The position numbers were made by a program, and so were the translations under genes. Source: Ureibacillus manganicus DSM 26584 (lineage in GTDB: Bacteria; Bacillota; Bacilli; Bacillales_A; Planococcaceae). Taken from it: DNA of 64,000 nt. The stretch's first letter is position 1; every line of letters starts with the position of its first letter. Below the pieces are notes generated by a model, which was given only the letters and a program-made list of their open reading frames with translations, was not told the DNA's origin and searched no databases. This document shows positions 54,925 through 62,165 of this stretch, one piece after another. Location of the stretch: the NCBI RefSeq assembly GCF_000772945.1, contig NZ_JPVN01000015.1, positions 1 through 64,000 of the forward strand, read 5' to 3'.

Positions 54925-55902
54925 CTATGAAAATCCATCGCTATTATCAATAATGAAGCAGCTTCCTATTGTTTTTTTACAGTATCGTTTGATTGCCGCT
55001 ACTTCATTTGATATTTCTTCTGCTTTTTCAAATTGACGTTGTCTATTGGTTAATACAGCAATCGACAATGACATAATTGAGAGGTTTTCCATTTCACCCG
55101 ATCTTCCTTTTATTTTAAAATTAGGATCTGATAGGTGTCTAGGATTGTAGAAATCAACGATTGTTTCGTCAAATTCTTTAATGATATTCTCACAGATTGG
55201 TTCTATATTGTAATGTGGGATAAGCGCCATAAAATCATCCCCTCCAATATGCCCTAGAAAATCTCCATTGTGGAGAACATGTCTTTTTAATATATCAGTT
55301 AAATGTAAGAGAATTTGATCGCCTTTATTGAATCCGTATAGATCATTGTAAGTTTTAAAGTAGTCTAAGTCGAAATAGAGTATACTAAATTGTTCCAATA
55401 AAACTGCTTTCGCAAGAGTTTGATGGATTAAGTGATTTCCAGGTAAATTACTTAACGGATTGAGAAAACTAGCAAATTCAACTTGAATTTCGACGAATTT
55501 CATTAATAATGCACGAATACTAACAACACCAATAAACTTATCGTCTTTTGTTACAATCACATCATCATAGAGGTCTTCTTCTTCTCGTTCCATCGCTAAG
55601 CGACTCACCTCTGTAATCGATTGGTAATAATCAACGATGAGCGGATCATTTTTTGCAAGAAGTTTACTTTCTCTACCCATATATAGGTTATACCCATATA
55701 GGGTACCGATTTTTTGATAAAAATGTGTTCTTGTAATATGCGCAACTGGTTTCTCATGATGTACGACAACTAAGCCTCGAATATCAGGATTATCCGTAAA
55801 AAGTTTGTCTACTTCTTTGTTCTTCACAAAAGGTTCAATAAACGGAACTTTCTTTACGATTCCCCCTATATTTGTTGCTACTTCACCTATTTTCGTAACC
55901 AT
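54925..55902 (-). CDS. CBS-GGDEF protein (putative diguanylate cyclase)
   Basis: A 325-residue protein with a pair of CBS-like domains (residues about 15-135; IRGLVVVHHEKPVAHITRTHFY and DVIVTKDDKFIGVVSIRALLMKF) and a C-terminal GGDEF domain (about 150-320). The active-site motif is GGDDF (residues 220-224), a conservative variant, and FSILYFDLDYFKTYND has the metal ligand. It lies nine bases after the EAL gene. It may make c-di-GMP in response to a nucleotide ligand, or only bind it. Confidence 0.88.
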   Translation of the reverse strand: MVTKIGEVATNIGGIVKKVPFIEPFVKNKEVDKLFTDNPDIRGLVVVHHEKPVAHITRTHFYQKIGTLYGYNLYMGRESKLLAKNDPLIVDYYQSITEVSRLAMEREEEDLYDDVIVTKDDKFIGVVSIRALLMKFVEIQVEFASFLNPLSNLPGNHLIHQTLAKAVLLEQFSILYFDLDYFKTYNDLYGFNKGDQILLHLTDILKRHVLHNGDFLGHIGGDDFMALIPHYNIEPICENIIKEFDETIVDFYNPRHLSDPNFKIKGRSGEMENLSIMSLSIAVLTNRQRQFEKAEEISNEVAAIKRYCKKTIGSCFIIDNSDGFS

Positions 55903-55911
55903 TTTCTCACC

Positions 55912-56784
55912 TTATTTTACTGGTATATTTTTCGAATTTGGAATACTCCCGAGCTTTATCTCTTGATTTGGTCTACCTAACGCATATCCTTGAGCATATT
56001 GAATTCCTACAGACTGAAGATAGTTTAGTTCTTCTAATCGTTCAATCCCCTCAGCGATTATTTTTGTTTTAGATTGTTCTGCAAATTCATGTATTAATGA
56101 AACCAGGCTTTGTCCAGCTTCATTTTGATCGATATTTTGAATAAGTGATCGGTCTAATTTTATAAACTCTGGCTTTAAATAAATTAATGTCTTTAAACTG
56201 TTGTACCCCGAACCAACATCATCAATCGCGATTCGATAACCTTGTTTTCGATAATGGGATAATACTCGTTTAAATTCATTAAAATCTGTAACTGCACTTC
56301 GCTCAGTCAATTCAAAAACAACTTGCTCCGGTTGAATCCCTAATTCTTTAATAAACTTAAATGTTTCGCCACTATGATAATTTTTATCTAACAAAACATG
56401 TGGATGGATGTTAATGAACAAATTAAAGTTTTGACCATTTTGGGAATTGATTCGTTCAGTGAATCTTTTTAACGATAAGTTTCTACAAAATTGTTCAAAT
56501 GGAAAGACTATATTTGTTTGTCCTACAAATTCATAAAAATGATCTGTACTATCAAAAAGAACGCATTGTAATGGTCTATTCAATGCTTCAAAGGCAAAAG
56601 TATCTCCATTTTGAATATTAACGATCGGTTGAAAATATGTTTGCATCGATTCATTCTTGATAATTTTTATTAATTCTTTATACCTTTTAAAGTAGATTAG
56701 TTCCCCGTGTTTACGTTGGATTCTATGCTTAAAATAGGAAAATAGGTTAAGTGTATTTACACCACTAAATAGGACTGACTTCAT
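55912..56784 (-). CDS. EAL-domain cyclic-di-GMP phosphodiesterase
   Basis: A 290-residue EAL protein. The EAL motif is FEALNRP (Glu66), NLFINIHPHVLLD carries the asparagine ligand, ERSAVTDF the next glutamate, AIDDVGSGYNSLKTLIYLKPEFIKLD the DD motif and lysine, and IIAEGIE the final glutamate. These active-site residues are all present, so it should hydrolyse c-di-GMP. With the next gene it forms an EAL / CBS-GGDEF pair; fused EAL-CBS-GGDEF proteins are known elsewhere. Confidence 0.92.
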   Translation of the reverse strand: MKSVLFSGVNTLNLFSYFKHRIQRKHGELIYFKRYKELIKIIKNESMQTYFQPIVNIQNGDTFAFEALNRPLQCVLFDSTDHFYEFVGQTNIVFPFEQFCRNLSLKRFTERINSQNGQNFNLFINIHPHVLLDKNYHSGETFKFIKELGIQPEQVVFELTERSAVTDFNEFKRVLSHYRKQGYRIAIDDVGSGYNSLKTLIYLKPEFIKLDRSLIQNIDQNEAGQSLVSLIHEFAEQSKTKIIAEGIERLEELNYLQSVGIQYAQGYALGRPNQEIKLGSIPNSKNIPVK

Positions 56785-56938
56785 AATTTCTCCTTAATTT
56801 AAAGGGATTATTACCTATATTAGTATTCTATTATTAACTCGGTATTAATTTTCCATTAACCTTTGTAAACGAGTTATTTGTTCATATACAAATTTTGAGG
56901 AAAAATAACTAGTGCAATAATTTCCTTATACATAAAAC

Positions 56939-56967
56939 AATCCTCGAAGATAAATACTTCAAGGATT
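56939..56967 (-). terminator. Terminator of vmlR
   Basis: AATCCTCGAAG/CTTCAAGGATT stem with TTTTATG after it on the minus strand. Confidence 0.75.
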
Positions 56968-56974
56968 TTATCTT

Positions 56975-58618
56975 TTATAAATTTTTCAACTGATTAATCT
57001 GTTTTGTTAGCTCGTTAAACTTTTTGTCTAGTTCTATATATTGTGGATCATTCGATGTCATGAAACTTAGTTTACCTAACACTTCCTGGCGTTCTGTTTC
57101 AAGTTTTAAAAGTAATTCTTTCAAATCATTAATTGAGCTTGATTCTGTTGATTTCTGCATGAATCTTTTTATCTTGTGATTTTGAATTTCAAGTTTGCTA
57201 TTAGTTATTTTCTCAACAAAATAACGGTCATGAGAAACAACTAGTAAAGTACCATTGTAATGTGTTAATGTTTCTTCAAGCTGTTCGCGTGATGGTAAAT
57301 CTAAATGATTCGTTGGTTCATCTAAGATTAGTACGTCTTTTTCATCTAGGATGAAAGCCATCAACTTACATTTAACTCTTTCTCCCAAACTCATATGATA
57401 TATAGGTAATGTCCATGCCGACTTTTCAAAACCTAATCTTTTCATTAAATTCCGGACTTTCCCTTTTTCCTCATAAGAATCACGATAAAATAATTGCTCA
57501 GGAGTTTTCTCAAGAGGTAGATCAAATACATCTTGAGTTAAATAGCCAATGTTTACAGAAGGCGAAACCCAAATCTCTCCTTCCCCCTTTTCCTGTCCCA
57601 TAATCATTTTAATAAGTGTTGATTTACCACTTCCATTTGGACCGATAAGCGCTACTTTTTCACCATGCAAAATAGTAAAGTTACCATTTTCGAATAGAAC
57701 TTCATTATTAAAAGTCTTTTTTAATCGTTTCACTTCTAAAAACCGTTTTCCACGCTTCTTATTTGTATTTAACGTAAATTCAACATCGTAATTATCTTCT
57801 ACAGGATCTACTTTAGATTTTTCCAATTCTTTTTCCAGGCGTTTCTTCTTTGATTTAATTTGGGAGTCTGTTCTTTTTGCCTTCACACGATAAAACTCTT
57901 TAAATCCTTCTTTTTTAGTTGATTCTGCATGAGCTTTTTGTGACCAGTTGGATAAATTATTAATTTGCGACTCGATTGTTTCAATCATTTTTTGTTGTTT
58001 TTCATAAGCTCTTTGTTGCGATAACCTTCTCTTTTCTCTTTCCTTCATATATTCCGTATAATTACCGGAATGTTCAATTAGATTTCTATTTTCAATGGAC
58101 CATATTTTAGTTACAACTTTATCTAAAAAGTATCTGTCGTGGGATACAAGTATAATTGTACCTTTATAATGCTTTATTTGATTGATAAGTAATTCAGTAC
58201 TTTCTTCATCTAGATGATTTGTAGGTTCATCTAAAAATAGAAGGTTTGAAGGTGACCCAAAGCCATTTGCAAGCCGCGCTTTTAGTTTTTCACCACCGCT
58301 AAGTTGATGGTAATCATTTGTTGGCACATGCCATTTCGACAACAGTGTAGCTTCAGAGGTTGAAACTTCCAAAGAATCATATCTCTGTGTCTCTTGTTCA
58401 ACATAAGAAATTTTTATATTATCCTGCATCCAATGCAAATAGCCTTTTGTTGGTTGCAATTCCCCTGATAATAACTTCAATAAAGTGGATTTTCCAGCAC
58501 CGTTTTTACCAATTATTCCAATGATATCACCTTGGTGGACTGTACCCGTAAACATTTCAAATAAACTTATATCATTTACATCAAATTGTAACTCTTGTAA
58601 TTTCAATAATTCTTTCAA
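56975..58618 (-). CDS. vmlR: ABC-F ribosome protection protein VmlR
   Basis: Twin-ATPase ABC-F protein without membrane domains that binds the ribosomal E site and dislodges antibiotics of the virginiamycin M/lincomycin type. Two Walker A motifs ([20 protein letters not shown]), two signatures ([22 protein letters not shown]), Walker B motifs with LDEPTNHLD, and the linker/antibiotic-resistance region between them are clear. The TTG at 58618 ([12 protein letters not shown]) gives 547 residues, exactly the B. subtilis VmlR length and start; AAGGGA is nine bases upstream. An upstream in-frame ATG at 58690 would place coding sequence over the leader terminator. Confidence 0.93.
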   Translation of the reverse strand: MKELLKLQELQFDVNDISLFEMFTGTVHQGDIIGIIGKNGAGKSTLLKLLSGELQPTKGYLHWMQDNIKISYVEQETQRYDSLEVSTSEATLLSKWHVPTNDYHQLSGGEKLKARLANGFGSPSNLLFLDEPTNHLDEESTELLINQIKHYKGTIILVSHDRYFLDKVVTKIWSIENRNLIEHSGNYTEYMKEREKRRLSQQRAYEKQQKMIETIESQINNLSNWSQKAHAESTKKEGFKEFYRVKAKRTDSQIKSKKKRLEKELEKSKVDPVEDNYDVEFTLNTNKKRGKRFLEVKRLKKTFNNEVLFENGNFTILHGEKVALIGPNGSGKSTLIKMIMGQEKGEGEIWVSPSVNIGYLTQDVFDLPLEKTPEQLFYRDSYEEKGKVRNLMKRLGFEKSAWTLPIYHMSLGERVKCKLMAFILDEKDVLILDEPTNHLDLPSREQLEETLTHYNGTLLVVSHDRYFVEKITNSKLEIQNHKIKRFMQKSTESSSINDLKELLLKLETERQEVLGKLSFMTSNDPQYIELDKKFNELTKQINQLKNL

Positions 58619-58644
58619 ATCTTTCGTTCCCTTCTTAGGGAGAT

Positions 58645-58677
58645 AAAAAAATCCTCCCGATTTTTCGGAAGGATTAG
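58645..58677 (-). terminator. Attenuator terminator in the vmlR leader
   Basis: AATCCTTCCGA/TCGGGAGGATT hairpin (58665-58675 with 58650-58660) followed by seven Ts on the minus strand, 30 bases before the vmlR start. Its left arm CTAATCC can instead pair with GGATTAG at 58748-58754. Confidence 0.85.
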
Positions 58678-58747
58678 CCTTTGGTTTCATGATAAATAAA
58701 GCTATCTTTCGTAAAAGATAACTTAGTAAATATAGAAAATGGGCAGA

Positions 58748-58754
58748 CTAATCC
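58748..58754 (-). promoter_or_regulatory. Antiterminator arm of the vmlR leader
   Basis: GGATTAG on the minus strand is the exact complement of CTAATCC at 58671-58677 on the 5' side of the terminator hairpin, so pairing prevents terminator formation. It overlaps the stop codon of the leader uORF (58754-58756). Confidence 0.65.
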
Positions 58755-58828
58755 TATTTTTTGTTTGAAATAATTTTTTCTATTTCAAAAACGTAAAAAA
58801 TAAGATTATTTATCCATTGTCCACCCAT
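58754..58828 (-). CDS. 24-residue leader peptide uORF of vmlR
   Basis: ATG 58828 follows GAAGGGAAG closely and encodes MGGQWINNLIFYVFEIEKII then SNKK, ending in a TAG that touches the antiterminator arm. A ribosome stalled on this uORF could change folding of the leader and release attenuation. The uORF position fits the antibiotic-responsive leader of vmlR-type genes. Confidence 0.6.
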   Translation of the reverse strand: MGGQWINNLIFYVFEIEKIISNKK

Positions 58829-58884
58829 CTTCCCTTCATTCAATAATTAAGAACAGTGTAACATATTCACATTTATGTGTGAAG

Positions 58885-59886
58885 TTACTCTTTTAACCAT
58901 TCAATAACGGTTGCTGCCCAAGTATAACCTGTACCTGCTGAAACTGTTACTATTATATCGCCTTTGTTTAGTCGATTTTCTTTCTCTGCCAAATATAACC
59001 CGTAGCAAGGGTCTAAAGCTGACATGTGACCATATTGATGTAAATAGATTGATTGATCTTCAGTTAGCCCCAAAGCTGTAAGTAACTCTAAATACATTGA
59101 GCGTTTTGTATGAAGAGGTAACAGCATTTTTATATCCTCTAATTTCTTACCGCTCTTCTCTAAAGATTTAGTAATTGCTTTTATAAAGTTTGGCATCGAT
59201 ACAGGGTCCAGCCTCTCCTTCATACTCATTGGATTTGGAACATCTAAAAAGTGCATCTTCTCATCTAGAACTTCTTTACTTACTGGATATACAGATCCCC
59301 CACCTGGAACTAAAACATCTTGTGAAAACGATCCATCTGTCATAATGAAGGAATCTAGTATTCTAGACTTTGTTGCATTTCTAGTAATTAAAGCTGCAGC
59401 ACCACCGTCCGCAAAATTAAACATAAATCTCGATCTTGGATTATCATAATTTATTAGCTGAGATTCTTTTGATCCACCTACGAGCAAGATGTTCTGTATG
59501 CTTTGGTCTGACACGAGCATGTCTTTTGCCACTTTTAACGCAATTGGAAAGCATGAGCTAACATTCATTAGCTCAAATGCATAAGCATTTGTTGCTTCTA
59601 ATTCATGTTGTATTTTTGAGGATGCTGTCCATACTTGATAATCTTTAAAAGGACTCCCAAAGTAAATTATTACATCAATACTTTTAGGATCAACGGTCTT
59701 CAGTATGTTCCTTACTGCCAATACAGCTAAATCCGACGCGTGAACTGAGTCAGGTGCTACTCTTTTTTCAGTTAAACCAAACTTTTCAATAATTACGTTT
59801 TCTGGAATACCTGTTAGATGTTCAAGATCTTTTGCGCGTACGATTATTTCTGGTTCATATATACTTGTTTGTTCTACCCCTATCAT
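58885..59886 (-). CDS. Ketoacyl-ACP synthase III-like protein
   Basis: A 333-residue FabH-superfamily condensing enzyme. Cys112 in NVSSCFPIAL (the same position as in E. coli FabH) and His259 in LPLHTKRS fit the catalytic pair, but the usual asparagine of the YGNTS-type motif is replaced by His287 in QYGHMSALDP. It ends with TVSAGTGYTWAATVIEW. Together with the overlapping acyl-CoA ligase it may condense an activated acyl chain. The product is unknown. It lies just upstream of vmlR, with the leader between. Confidence 0.85.
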   Translation of the reverse strand: MIGVEQTSIYEPEIIVRAKDLEHLTGIPENVIIEKFGLTEKRVAPDSVHASDLAVLAVRNILKTVDPKSIDVIIYFGSPFKDYQVWTASSKIQHELEATNAYAFELMNVSSCFPIALKVAKDMLVSDQSIQNILLVGGSKESQLINYDNPRSRFMFNFADGGAAALITRNATKSRILDSFIMTDGSFSQDVLVPGGGSVYPVSKEVLDEKMHFLDVPNPMSMKERLDPVSMPNFIKAITKSLEKSGKKLEDIKMLLPLHTKRSMYLELLTALGLTEDQSIYLHQYGHMSALDPCYGLYLAEKENRLNKGDIIVTVSAGTGYTWAATVIEWLKE

Positions 59887-61388
59887 TTCAGCTCCACCTT
59901 TTTGTTATATTGTTGTTGCATTAATTTTTTGTCTAATTTCCCTGTAGCATTTTTCGGTAGTTCGTCTAAAAATATAATTCGTTTGGGCACTTTGTATTTT
60001 GCTAGCTTACTACTACAATAATTTTGAATATGTTCTTCCAAAATACTTTGACCTTCCCTTATTGAAGCAATCGCAATTGGTACTTCGCCCCATTTTTCGT
60101 CATGAATTCCTATGACTGCCACTTCATTTATTTCCTTAATTTCTCCAATCACTTGCTCTACTTCTAATGGATATATATTTTCTCCCCCGGAAATGATCAT
60201 GTCCTTTTTTCGACCAGCAATATAGATATAACCTTCCTTATCTTTATAAGCTAGGTCTCCAGTATAAAACCAACCATTTATAATTGCTTCGGCTGTTTTT
60301 TCAGGTAATCCCCAATATTCTTTAAAGATATTTCCACCTCTTATGACTAATTCTCCAACTTCCCCTTGCTTAACGGATTTCCCGTTATCATCAACAAGGT
60401 CAATATCACAAAACATTACAGGTTTGCCAATAGACCCTACTTTCCTTTTATAATCTTCTTTCGAAAGCATAAATACGGTTGGTGATGTTTCGGTCATTCC
60501 AAATCCTTGGTAAAGAGGTATACCCTTTTCATGATATTCTTGTATCAATTCCACAGGACATGGTGCTCCACCGCTACAAAACACACGCACTGATGTGAAA
60601 TCTGTTTGATGGAATGTTTCTTCGTTTAGTAACGCATTAAAAATAGTTGGCACACCCATCATTACTGTTACCTGTAAATCATCAATAATCTTCAATACTT
60701 GTTTTGGATCGAACTTTCCTGGAACGATGACAGTTCCACCAGAAAGGAAAGTAGGAAATGCAAATAATCCAATTCCTCCAATATGAAACAATGGGAGTAT
60801 TACTAAACAATTATCGGAAGATGTAAGGTCAAGTGCATATTGGTTATTGAGTGCATTCCAAAACATATTCTCTTGAGTTAAGACTGCGCCCTTTGGTTTT
60901 CCTGTCGTACCAGATGTATAACAAATAATATAAGGATCGTTTGGACTACTACTATCACTAATTGGATTTTCCATTTGGAATAGTGTATAACCATCTTCAA
61001 ACGTATGTGTACTTTCAAAAGAAACTAATTGGTTTAATTGATTAAATAAAGGCTCTAATTCCCTTTCAAAAAGAATGGCTTTAGCTCCGCTATCCTCGAT
61101 TTGATAGGCTAATTCAGCGGTACTTAGTCGAATATTTAATGGTACAGCAACTAAACCTAACTGTGCAGTTGCAAAATATGTTATAAAATACTCTATCCGA
61201 TTTTGTGATAGTATTGCTATTCGATCACCTTTATGAAGAAGTAACTTATGATGAAGAAATGCAGCTACTCTATTAATTTCTTGTAATAGTTCTTGGTAAG
61301 TAAATTCTCTATCTCCACCTATTAAAGCAACTCTATTCGGAGTAATATAAGCTCTTTTACGAATCCAATATGTAATGCTCTTTTCCAT
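59883..61388 (-). CDS. Acyl-CoA ligase (ANL superfamily)
   Basis: A 501-residue AMP-forming ligase. The phosphate-binding loop is IICYTSGTTGKPKGAVLTQ, the A5 motif is LYQGFGMTETSPTVF, A7 is WFYTGDLAYKDKEGYIYIAGRKKDMIISGGENIYP, and A10 is PKNATGKLDKK. It activates a carboxylic acid as an acyl-AMP and usually transfers it to CoA. It resembles FadD/MenE-type ligases; the substrate cannot be assigned. Its stop overlaps the ketosynthase start by four bases. GAGGGGG lies just before ATG 61388. Confidence 0.9.
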   Translation of the reverse strand: MEKSITYWIRKRAYITPNRVALIGGDREFTYQELLQEINRVAAFLHHKLLLHKGDRIAILSQNRIEYFITYFATAQLGLVAVPLNIRLSTAELAYQIEDSGAKAILFERELEPLFNQLNQLVSFESTHTFEDGYTLFQMENPISDSSSPNDPYIICYTSGTTGKPKGAVLTQENMFWNALNNQYALDLTSSDNCLVILPLFHIGGIGLFAFPTFLSGGTVIVPGKFDPKQVLKIIDDLQVTVMMGVPTIFNALLNEETFHQTDFTSVRVFCSGGAPCPVELIQEYHEKGIPLYQGFGMTETSPTVFMLSKEDYKRKVGSIGKPVMFCDIDLVDDNGKSVKQGEVGELVIRGGNIFKEYWGLPEKTAEAIINGWFYTGDLAYKDKEGYIYIAGRKKDMIISGGENIYPLEVEQVIGEIKEINEVAVIGIHDEKWGEVPIAIASIREGQSILEEHIQNYCSSKLAKYKVPKRIIFLDELPKNATGKLDKKLMQQQYNKKVELK

Positions 61389-61429
61389 CTTTTTCCCCCT
61401 CAAAGTAGATAATCTAGTATATTTTTAAA

Positions 61430-61467
61430 TAAAATAAAAATGACTTATCTTAATCGTCGACAAGTCA
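61430..61467 (-). terminator. Possible terminator of the small interrupted ORF
   Basis: TGACTT/AAGTCA (61441-61467) with a T-rich tail on the minus strand (61430-61440). The stem is short. Confidence 0.4.
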
Positions 61468-61483
61468 CTCATAGTTGAAGGTT

Positions 61484-61618
61484 TTAGTTATTTAAATGAT
61501 GTTCTTCAGTATCATATATTTCTATTAGTTCTTTCACAAAATCAATCGAGTGTTCAAAGTACTCTAAAGCCCCTCTTTGATATTGCAAATTGTTCAGCCC
61601 CTATAAATATTGATCCAT
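61484..61618 (-). pseudogene. Small ORF interrupted by a stop codon, or a 34-residue gene with TTG start
   Basis: From ATG 61618 the frame reads MDQYL, then a TAG at 61601-61603, then GLNNLQYQRGALEYFEHSID and FVKELIEIYDTEEHHLNN to 61484. The second part looks like real protein. It may be a nonsense-mutated remnant, or translation may begin at TTG 61588 after AGGGG. I do not recognise the family. Confidence 0.35.
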
Positions 61619-61667
61619 ACTATATGTATTTCTTTATAGAAATTTAAATTCCTTCTAATTCCTTACA

Positions 61668-61704
61668 TAAAAAAGAAGCCCGGAATATTATTCCGGGCAG
61701 CTTC
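61668..61704 (-). terminator. Terminator of the small sigma-G operon
   Basis: GCCCGGAA/TTCCGGGC stem with an outer GAAG/CTTC and a T-run on the minus strand. Confidence 0.8.
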
Positions 61705-61743
61705 ACTCATCCTCCATGATTTTTCACCCTCAATTAAACATAA

Positions 61744-61794
61744 TTACTTATCGTATAATATGCTTTTGTTGAAAGTGCTTGGCGGGTTGTTCAT
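61744..61794 (-). CDS. 16-residue peptide with a strong ribosome binding site
   Basis: AGGAGGG lies six to seven bases before ATG 61794, which encodes MNNPPSTFNKSILYDK. It is the second of two small genes between the sigma-G-type promoter and the terminator. So strong a ribosome binding site suggests it is translated; its function is unknown. Confidence 0.4.
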   Translation of the reverse strand: MNNPPSTFNKSILYDK

Positions 61795-61858
61795 GACAAA
61801 TCCCTCCTGTACTTCATTTCGGATAAAGTGAATGTGATTCACAAAATCCTAAATGATG

Positions 61859-62017
61859 TTACCAGTGATGTGCTTTCGCATTACTCCTCAAAATCTGGTT
61901 TGACAGAGAAACCTCTGTTCGACCATTTATAAGAGACTTTTGCTTTCGTGGCTTTTGGTAATTACGGCCACGTTCTTGAGCTCTAGGATTAAAATGCCCT
62001 GGACCACTCACTGCCAC
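61859..62017 (-). CDS. 52-residue basic protein, probably forespore-expressed
   Basis: GTG 62017, after GGAGAGGTGA, encodes a basic, Asn/Gln/Ser-rich protein (SGPGHFNPRAQERGRNYQKP, then a NGRTEVSLSNQIL stretch) without membrane segments. A sigma-G-type promoter lies 43-71 bases upstream, so it may be a small spore protein. The PRA-x-NG-x-T-E pattern is reminiscent of YpzG-like proteins, but this is a weak impression. Confidence 0.5.
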   Translation of the reverse strand: MAVSGPGHFNPRAQERGRNYQKPRKQKSLINGRTEVSLSNQILRSNAKAHHW

Positions 62018-62059
62018 TCACCTCTCCATCATTTTGGATTTCTATTGCGAAACCGTAAT

Positions 62060-62088
62060 TAGTATGAGAAATACAAGTTCATTTATAC
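62060..62088 (-). promoter_or_regulatory. Sigma-G-type forespore promoter
   Basis: On the minus strand GTATA (62084-62088, consensus gHATR), 17 bases, then CATACTA (62060-62066, consensus CATNHTA). It lies 43 bases before the GTG of the 52-residue gene. Sigma-F and sigma-G recognise similar sites, so either could act here. Confidence 0.6.
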
Positions 62089-62165
62089 TCAAGATACTTT
62101 AGAAAAAAATTTTTGAACCTTCGAATATTCTTAATGATTATTTTTCAATATAAATGAGTTGTTAT

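Noticed and set aside
58619-58690. Upstream in-frame ATG extension of vmlR by 24 codons
   Set aside because: The extension encodes the terminator hairpin, has no ribosome binding site and is absent from VmlR; the TTG start gives the exact family length.
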